Below are positions 59,269 through 64,000 of a stretch of DNA of 64,000 nucleotides, in pieces. Below the pieces are notes generated by a model. The model had not been told where the DNA came from. It worked only from the letters and a program-made list of their open reading frames with translations, and did not search any database. Positions within the stretch are counted from its first letter, which is position 1. The number at the start of each line of letters is the position of its first letter. Source of the stretch: Chryseobacterium sp. G0186 (GTDB taxonomy: Bacteria; Bacteroidota; Bacteroidia; Flavobacteriales; Weeksellaceae); assembly GCF_003815675.1 (NCBI RefSeq), contig NZ_CP033918.1, positions 4,030,001 to 4,094,000 of the forward strand, in the 5' to 3' direction. Both the position numbers and the translations under genes were made by a program.

Positions 59269-59303
59269 AAAAAAGCCGATATATTATGTGTCGGCTTTTT
59301 TCG
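59268..59303 (+). terminator. Terminator of the Y RNA array
   Basis: AAAAAGCCGA and TCGGCTTTTT form a 10-bp stem with an 11-nt loop and a T6 tract, right after Y RNA d. It overlaps the 3' end of the convergent HTH gene and may serve both strands. Confidence 0.88.
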
Positions 59304-59634
59304 TTGAATCTTCAAGCTCATTCTCAAACATCAGTTTCCATTTTGTAAGAGTCGTTCTGCTGATCTTATATTTTTTAGACATATAACTGGTAGAATGGCC
59401 GTGCTTCTTTTGATACTGAAGAAGCTTGAGCATTGTTTTTTTGTCATAAGTCTTAAGCTTTTGATTATTTTTCTGGCTTTCCCGGGAGGATTTGAAAAGT
59501 TTTTCATTGAACTTAAGTACATCTTCAGTGGTATCCAGTTTTCCAAGAAGTTCCTTGATCTTCGGATCCTTTAATTTGTCCGGATATTCAAGCTTGAGCA
59601 TATCCTGGTAAATCTTTTTATAATTGGGACGCAT
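59284..59634 (-). CDS. Small HTH protein (transposase OrfA-like)
   Basis: 116 aa. A C-terminal helix-turn-helix (STSYMSKKYKISRTTLTKWK) is preceded by a Lys-rich helical region. The overall look is that of IS3-type OrfA or HTH domain proteins, but no OrfB or IS ends are nearby. It is followed after 11 bp (upstream) by a second HTH gene on the same strand. Such pairs occur in several Chryseobacterium genomes. Function is unknown. Confidence 0.6.
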   Translation of the reverse strand: MRPNYKKIYQDMLKLEYPDKLKDPKIKELLGKLDTTEDVLKFNEKLFKSSRESQKNNQKLKTYDKKTMLKLLQYQKKHGHSTSYMSKKYKISRTTLTKWKLMFENELEDSTKKADT

Positions 59635-59645
59635 TTCTTATCAAT

Positions 59646-60074
59646 TTATCCGTTTATATTATCACTTTTCTGAAGCCATCTGTGAAGAGTGCTTTTAGGA
59701 ATCGAATATTCCTTAATCACTTCGCTCTGTGTCATTTCACCCGAAAGAATTCTTTTCATAATAAATTCCTTAATTTCCTGAGTGTAAATGTTTTTTCTGA
59801 AGTAAGGAATTTTATCTGATTTCTGCTGACTTTTGTTGACAGCCGATGGAGGGGCATATAAAATAAGATGTGAACTGTAGAGTCTGAAAAAATCATATTC
59901 CAGTAATTTGCTCCATCTTAGAAGAAGGTCCGAATCTATGGATTTGCTTTCATACATGTTTTCCACAGCATCTTCATTCCTGTCCAGAAATTTACATATC
60001 CTCTCCACTGTTATTTCGTTCTCATCTACCCTTTCCTTAATAAATTTTCCAATATGGATCTCTTTGTATAACAT
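59646..60074 (-). CDS. Small HTH protein (transposase-like regulator)
   Basis: 142 aa. An N-terminal region (VERICKFLDRNEDAVENMYES) looks like a degenerate helix-turn-helix. The C-terminal part (SGEMTQSEVIKEYSIPKSTLHRWLQK) is a clear helix-turn-helix. Together with the downstream neighbour it may be a domesticated transposon regulator. It is divergent from the SulP gene, with a 633-bp gap between them. Confidence 0.62.
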   Translation of the reverse strand: MLYKEIHIGKFIKERVDENEITVERICKFLDRNEDAVENMYESKSIDSDLLLRWSKLLEYDFFRLYSSHLILYAPPSAVNKSQQKSDKIPYFRKNIYTQEIKEFIMKRILSGEMTQSEVIKEYSIPKSTLHRWLQKSDNING

Positions 60075-60707
60075 TTTTACTTAATATTATCTATTTATTA
60101 AAATTTATGTATAATAAAACGTAAAATTGGTAATATATATTATTGTGAATTAAGATTTATAATTCACTTAATTTTGAAATCGAAAAAAATCAAGGAATTA
60201 TTTAAGGGGGTTAGGATACCATAAATAAAGCCGTGAAATTTTTAAAAACGGATCAGGATAGCTTAATATCTTAAAAAGGATGTGATGGTTATCACTATAA
60301 AGTACCTTTAGGTATATTGCTTATTCTCAATGGGTTTATAACTCTTCTTCTTTTTCAAACTTCTTTTTTTTCCATTTGTGTAAATAATATATAACCTATT
60401 ACAGCTTTTCTATACAATTTTATTTGTGCTAAGCTTTTACTTGTTGTATATATTGACAACCAGTTTTTTATGTTTAGAATATTGTGTTTAGTACCTAATA
60501 ATCTGCTTAATTGCTTTCAAATTTAAACAAAAATCAGAACAGATCGTAAAAATAAATATAAAAAAGTTTAGTTATGGGGAAGTTTTAATTAAAATTAACA
60601 TATTATTTAAACAGATGTGTGAATTATTTCAAAAGACAAAAAAAGATTTAAAAGAAGAAAAATAAAAAATTGTTTACCATTCACCAAGTATCTACCTTTG
60701 CAGTTCA
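60075..60707 (+). promoter_or_regulatory. Long divergent intergenic region with SulP promoter
   Basis: The only clear signal is a promoter at the right end: TTG at 60670-60672, a 20-bp spacer and TACCTTTG at 60693-60700. That leaves only 7 nt before the SulP ATG, so the mRNA may be nearly leaderless. A small TACCTTTAGGTA dyad lies near 60302. The rest is AT-rich without ORFs. Confidence 0.5.
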
Positions 60708-62246
60708 ATGAAAAATACCATAAGCTTATTCGATTTTTCGAAGAAAATAAATTATAAAAATGAATTGCTGGCAGGCTTTACCGTAGCCATGACCATGATT
60801 CCCGAATCCCTTTCATTTGCAATTCTGGCAGGACTTTCCCCACTTACAGGACTTTACGCTGCCTTTATGATGGGATTGGTGACTGCTGTTTTGGGTGGAC
60901 GTCCCGGGATGGTTTCCGGAGGAGCAGGAGCTACCATTGTAGTTTTGATTGCTTTGATAAAATCTCATGGAATTGACTATCTTTTTGCGACAGTGGTGCT
61001 CGCAGGAATTCTTCAGATGATGGTAGGGGTTTTTAAACTGGGGAAATTTGTCAGGCTTATCCCGCAACCTGTGATGTACGGCTTTTTGAATGGGCTGGCT
61101 ATTATTATTTTTATGGCGCAGGTAGAACAATTTAAAATTACAGACAGTAATGGAGTGGTAAACTGGCTTCAGGGAGTTCCCTTGTATACCATGGCAGGTT
61201 TAACGGCCCTTACAATTGCTGTCGTATACTTTTTCCCGAAATTGACAAAAGCTATTCCCGCTTCCTTGGTAGCCATTATCATAGTATTTGCCATTGTTTT
61301 AGGGTTTGATATTCCCACCAAAACAGTTGCAGATATTGCCCATATCAGTGGAAACCTTCCAAGTTTTCATATTCCGCAAATTCCTTTTTCCATTGAAACC
61401 TTACAAATTATCTTTCCTTATGCCTTAATTATGGCAGGGGTAGGTCTCATTGAATCTCTTCTGACCTTATCAATGGTGGATGAAATTACCAATTCGAAAG
61501 GAAACGCAAACAAAGAATCAGTAGCTCAGGGCGTAGCCAATATTACCAATGGTTTTTTTGGAGGAATGGGGGGATGTGCGATGGTTGCCCAAACGTTGGT
61601 CAATCTTAATGCGGGGTCCAGAGCACGGTTGTCGGGAATTATTGCCTCCATTATGATCTTAATAATCATTCTTTTTGGAGCTCCCGTTATTGAAAAAATC
61701 CCAATGGCAGCATTGGTAGGAGTGATGATGATGGTTGCCATCAGTACGTTCCAGTGGGTTTCAATCAGAATAGTGAATAAAATGCCGAAGTCAGACATCT
61801 TTGTTGGAATTACAGTGGCCTTGATCACGGTGATTCTGCATAATCTGGCCCTGGCAGTTTTGGTAGGTGTGATTATCTCAGCCTTGGTTTTTGCATGGGA
61901 CAGCGCCAAAAAAATTCGGGCAAAAAAATATACCGATGAAAACGGGGTGAAGCATTATGAAATCTATGGGCCATTGTTCTTTGGTTCGGCGACAGCCTTT
62001 GCAGATAAGTTTGATCCAATGAATGACCCCGATGAAGTGATTGTAGATTTTAAAGAAAGCCGTATTGTAGATATGAGTGCCATTGATGCGGTGGATAAAT
62101 TATCAAAACGCTACCAGCAGCAGGGAAAAATAGTATTTCTCCGTCACCTTAGTGAAGATTGCCGTAAGATGCTGAAGAATGCTGAAGCAGTAGTGGAAGT
62201 CAATATTCAGGAAGATCCAACGTATAAAGTAATGCCGGAAAAGTAA
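60708..62246 (+). CDS. SulP-family anion transporter with STAS domain
   Basis: 512 aa. The signature MTMIPESLSFAILAGLSPLTGLYAA lies in the first membrane segments, GGRPGMVSGGAGATIVV follows, and there are about 11-12 helices up to residue 400. A C-terminal STAS domain (about 420-505) contains VIVDFKESRIVDMSAIDAVDKL. The family moves sulfate, bicarbonate or related anions with H+ or Na+. The substrate cannot be read from sequence. Confidence 0.92.
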   Translation: MKNTISLFDFSKKINYKNELLAGFTVAMTMIPESLSFAILAGLSPLTGLYAAFMMGLVTAVLGGRPGMVSGGAGATIVVLIALIKSHGIDYLFATVVLAGILQMMVGVFKLGKFVRLIPQPVMYGFLNGLAIIIFMAQVEQFKITDSNGVVNWLQGVPLYTMAGLTALTIAVVYFFPKLTKAIPASLVAIIIVFAIVLGFDIPTKTVADIAHISGNLPSFHIPQIPFSIETLQIIFPYALIMAGVGLIESLLTLSMVDEITNSKGNANKESVAQGVANITNGFFGGMGGCAMVAQTLVNLNAGSRARLSGIIASIMILIIILFGAPVIEKIPMAALVGVMMMVAISTFQWVSIRIVNKMPKSDIFVGITVALITVILHNLALAVLVGVIISALVFAWDSAKKIRAKKYTDENGVKHYEIYGPLFFGSATAFADKFDPMNDPDEVIVDFKESRIVDMSAIDAVDKLSKRYQQQGKIVFLRHLSEDCRKMLKNAEAVVEVNIQEDPTYKVMPEK

Positions 62247-62334
62247 CAACCAGCAATTGTCTATAAGGAATTTTAACGTGTTTTAAACAAATGACAAATA
62301 CAAGAGATTGACAATAGGCCATTTAAAAAGACAG

Positions 62335-62363
62335 GAACTGCTAATTTCGGCAGTTCTTTTTTT
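62335..62363 (+). terminator. Terminator after SulP gene
   Basis: A perfect 7-bp stem (GAACTGC/GCAGTTC) with an 8-nt loop is followed by T7. A TATCTTTG -7 element for the next operon lies downstream at 62449-62456. Confidence 0.85.
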
Positions 62364-62547
62364 ATGGGAATTACATCCCAATAATTTCATGAAATCATAA
62401 AGTCTCTTAAAACGGAAAACTAAAGGTATACATTTATGATAAAAATTTTATCTTTGGGAAGAATAGAAAACTAAACACTTGTTGATGATTGAAAATTTTT
62501 AAATCTTTTTCAAGAAAGCTAAATAAAAACTTTTAACTTAAAATCTA

Positions 62548-63216
62548 TTGAAAACAGATATCGACATTCACAACCACTGTCATTTTTCCTTTGACTTGTG
62601 GCTCACCCTAATCAAATCTCACCCTGAATTTAAAGCGAAAAGAGTTGAGCTGTTCTCCTCATTTTTCAATGTAAATAAGCCAATAGAGGAAGTTGCAAAA
62701 ACCGTAAAATACTATGATGATCTTTGCAATACCATTAATGAAGTTACAGGAGGAAATATAGATACTTTTGAAATTTATCTGATGATTCTGGGAGCATTGA
62801 ATGTGGATGTAAAGCTTTTAAATAAAGAAAAGCTGAATGAATTTTATGTGAAAAGCGAAGAGCTGTTTCTGGAGTATAAACCTGTTGTCATTTTTGAAAA
62901 TATTCATGATTTTTTTGATAAAATTAAAAATCAGGGAAAAACCATCAATATTCTAAGCAATACAGGATTTATCAAAGGAACAACAATGAGAAAGTTTCTG
63001 ATTCATGAAAATCTGGATCAGTATATTGATTTTCATATTTATTCCGATGAAATCAATTGTTCTAAACCGAATCCACTTATTTTTCAGGAAGTGAAGAATA
63101 ATCTTAAGGATCAGGACTTACCACTGCATCAGATCCTGCATATCGGGGATAATCCGGTGGCAGATTATAAAGGGGCCATGGACTTTGGTTTCAGTGCACA
63201 TTTACTTAAACACTAA
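62548..63216 (+). CDS. HAD-family hydrolase of a Ter-type stress operon
   Basis: 222 aa with a TTG start. HAD motif I is altered: SFDLWLTL with the nucleophile Asp in FDLWLT. Motif II is INILSNTG. Motif III/IV is SKPNPLIFQEV followed by ILHIGDNPVADYKGAMDFG. HAD and phosphoribosyltransferase genes in this order occur in the biosynthetic module of tellurite-resistance (Ter) loci. The next gene starts 8 bp after the stop. Assignment to Ter is by context, since the rest is outside the window. Confidence 0.82.
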   Translation: MKTDIDIHNHCHFSFDLWLTLIKSHPEFKAKRVELFSSFFNVNKPIEEVAKTVKYYDDLCNTINEVTGGNIDTFEIYLMILGALNVDVKLLNKEKLNEFYVKSEELFLEYKPVVIFENIHDFFDKIKNQGKTINILSNTGFIKGTTMRKFLIHENLDQYIDFHIYSDEINCSKPNPLIFQEVKNNLKDQDLPLHQILHIGDNPVADYKGAMDFGFSAHLLKH

Positions 63217-63224
63217 AAATAAAC

Positions 63225-64000
63225 ATGAATAAAAGATACAGCTTACACCACATTCATTCAGCGGATGAGTTTACTTTCTCACCTGCGGAATACAGTTATT
63301 TCAAGTATGGCGATAAGTCGTATGCTGAAAAATTTGCTAAAGAATTATTCGACGGATTTATCTCTGAAAATGAAGAGCTTTTACATAGCGGTAAGGAAAT
63401 AGTAGTGCTTCCAAGCCCTTATATGGCGATTCCTACGGCTTCCAACTTTTTATGCTTTTACTTTAAAAAACTTTTGGATTTTTATCTGTTTCAAAAAGAA
63501 AAGAAGTCAAGTATTCTTTCTAAGATCAACCGAAACCATACTTATATCACAGATTATGGGAACCTTAACTTTGAGGATCGCAAAAATCTGATAGCCAATG
63601 ATACTTATTACATCGATAAGGACTTTTTAAGAGGAAAACTTTGTATTTTTATAGACGATATAAAAATTACAGGGAGTCACGAGTTTACGGTAAACAGAAT
63701 CTTGGATGAATATGATGTAAAGGCAGATTTTATGTTCCTGTACTATGCAGAGCTGATGAACTTTGAACTTGATCCCAAAATTGAAAACTTTTTCAATTAT
63801 TATGCAGTGAAAAATGTAAAACACGTTGCAGAAGTGATGAATAAAGCCAATTTTGAGTTCAATACAAGGATTGTAAAATATATTTTAGGCCTGGATTCAA
63901 GTAATTTTGATTATCTTACGTCTAATGTAAAAAAGGAACAGATGGATCTCCTGTTGGAGTTGGCCATCAGTAACAACTATCATTTAATAAAAGAATATAA
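63225..64000 (+). CDS. Phosphoribosyltransferase-like protein (3' end outside window)
   Basis: At least 258 aa, open at the right edge. The PRPP-binding motif of type I phosphoribosyltransferases is visible in LCIFIDDIKITGSHEF, and the N-terminal part (VLPSPYMAIPTASNF) forms the early strand and loop. It pairs with the upstream HAD hydrolase as in Ter-associated gene clusters that make an unknown nucleoside-like product. The start is the first ATG after the HAD stop (MNKRYSLHHIHSADEF). Confidence 0.78.
   Translation, partial: MNKRYSLHHIHSADEFTFSPAEYSYFKYGDKSYAEKFAKELFDGFISENEELLHSGKEIVVLPSPYMAIPTASNFLCFYFKKLLDFYLFQKEKKSSILSKINRNHTYITDYGNLNFEDRKNLIANDTYYIDKDFLRGKLCIFIDDIKITGSHEFTVNRILDEYDVKADFMFLYYAELMNFELDPKIENFFNYYAVKNVKHVAEVMNKANFEFNTRIVKYILGLDSSNFDYLTSNVKKEQMDLLLELAISNNYHLIKEY

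Overview
The window is AT-rich chromosomal DNA of a member of the Bacteroidota, most likely Chryseobacterium or a close relative in the Flavobacteriia. The evidence is: Bacteroidota-type promoters (TTG, about 18 bp, TAnnTTTG) in place of sigma-70 boxes, few Shine-Dalgarno sequences, a secreted nuclease with a type IX secretion (T9SS) sorting domain, a nuoABCDEF block with separate nuoC and nuoD, the short GG-leader bacteriocin-like peptide seen in Chryseobacterium, and several intergenic palindromes common in this group.

Layout. Positions 1-16 kb are mostly housekeeping on the minus strand: an outer-membrane-like protein (cut by the window edge), nuoF-A, a GNAT-like protein, a membrane zinc peptidase, an IMPACT-family protein, a bacteriocin-like peptide, ribD, a DUF349 protein, aroE, a T9SS-exported endonuclease I, a LolCE-like ABC permease, rbfA and methylmalonyl-CoA epimerase. 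A tRNA with a CAU anticodon (16.6 kb) is followed by a small decayed island: ardA, a KAP-type P-loop NTPase cut by an IS3-family element, and a frameshifted gene remnant. Positions 19.6-32.4 kb carry an unusual four-domain cell-wall enzyme, a PhoD-type phosphatase, an Na+/H+ antiporter, a metallo-beta-lactamase-fold hydrolase, two lipoproteins, a DUF434 protein, a TatD nuclease and deoD.

The most interesting part is 29-60 kb, which reads as one RNA-damage, RNA-repair and conflict neighbourhood. It contains (i) a MoxR-vWA-bpX-like operon (33.4-41.0 kb). (ii) It contains a non-coding array (41.0-43.3 kb) with two tiny ORFs, nine tRNA or tRNA-like genes (several odd: one lacks a T arm, one carries an insertion of about 45 nt) and four copies of a conserved long hairpin. 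(iii) It contains an RNA-repair-type cluster: YkuK RNase H-like protein, ATP-grasp, cyclic-phosphate-processing receiver domain, Rnl2-like RNA ligase, metallophosphoesterase and two DEDDh exonucleases. (iv) It contains two tandem DUF6493-like proteins plus a SWIM zinc-finger protein. (v) It contains a Ro60/TROVE protein, a DUF6584-like protein, a small basic protein and a tandem array of four Y RNAs.

Three of the Y RNAs carry a circularly permuted tRNA module (T arm, acceptor hairpin, D arm). The Ro-binding motif and both flanking helices can be read directly from the sequence and covary between copies. A dyad motif of the form TRCGYA-N7-TGCGYA lies exactly 9 bp upstream of the -7 element of three promoters: TatD, TROVE, and the small gene before the Y RNAs. 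This suggests a shared regulon.

The right end holds two small HTH proteins, a SulP transporter, and a HAD plus phosphoribosyltransferase pair that looks like the start of a Ter-type stress operon running out of the window.
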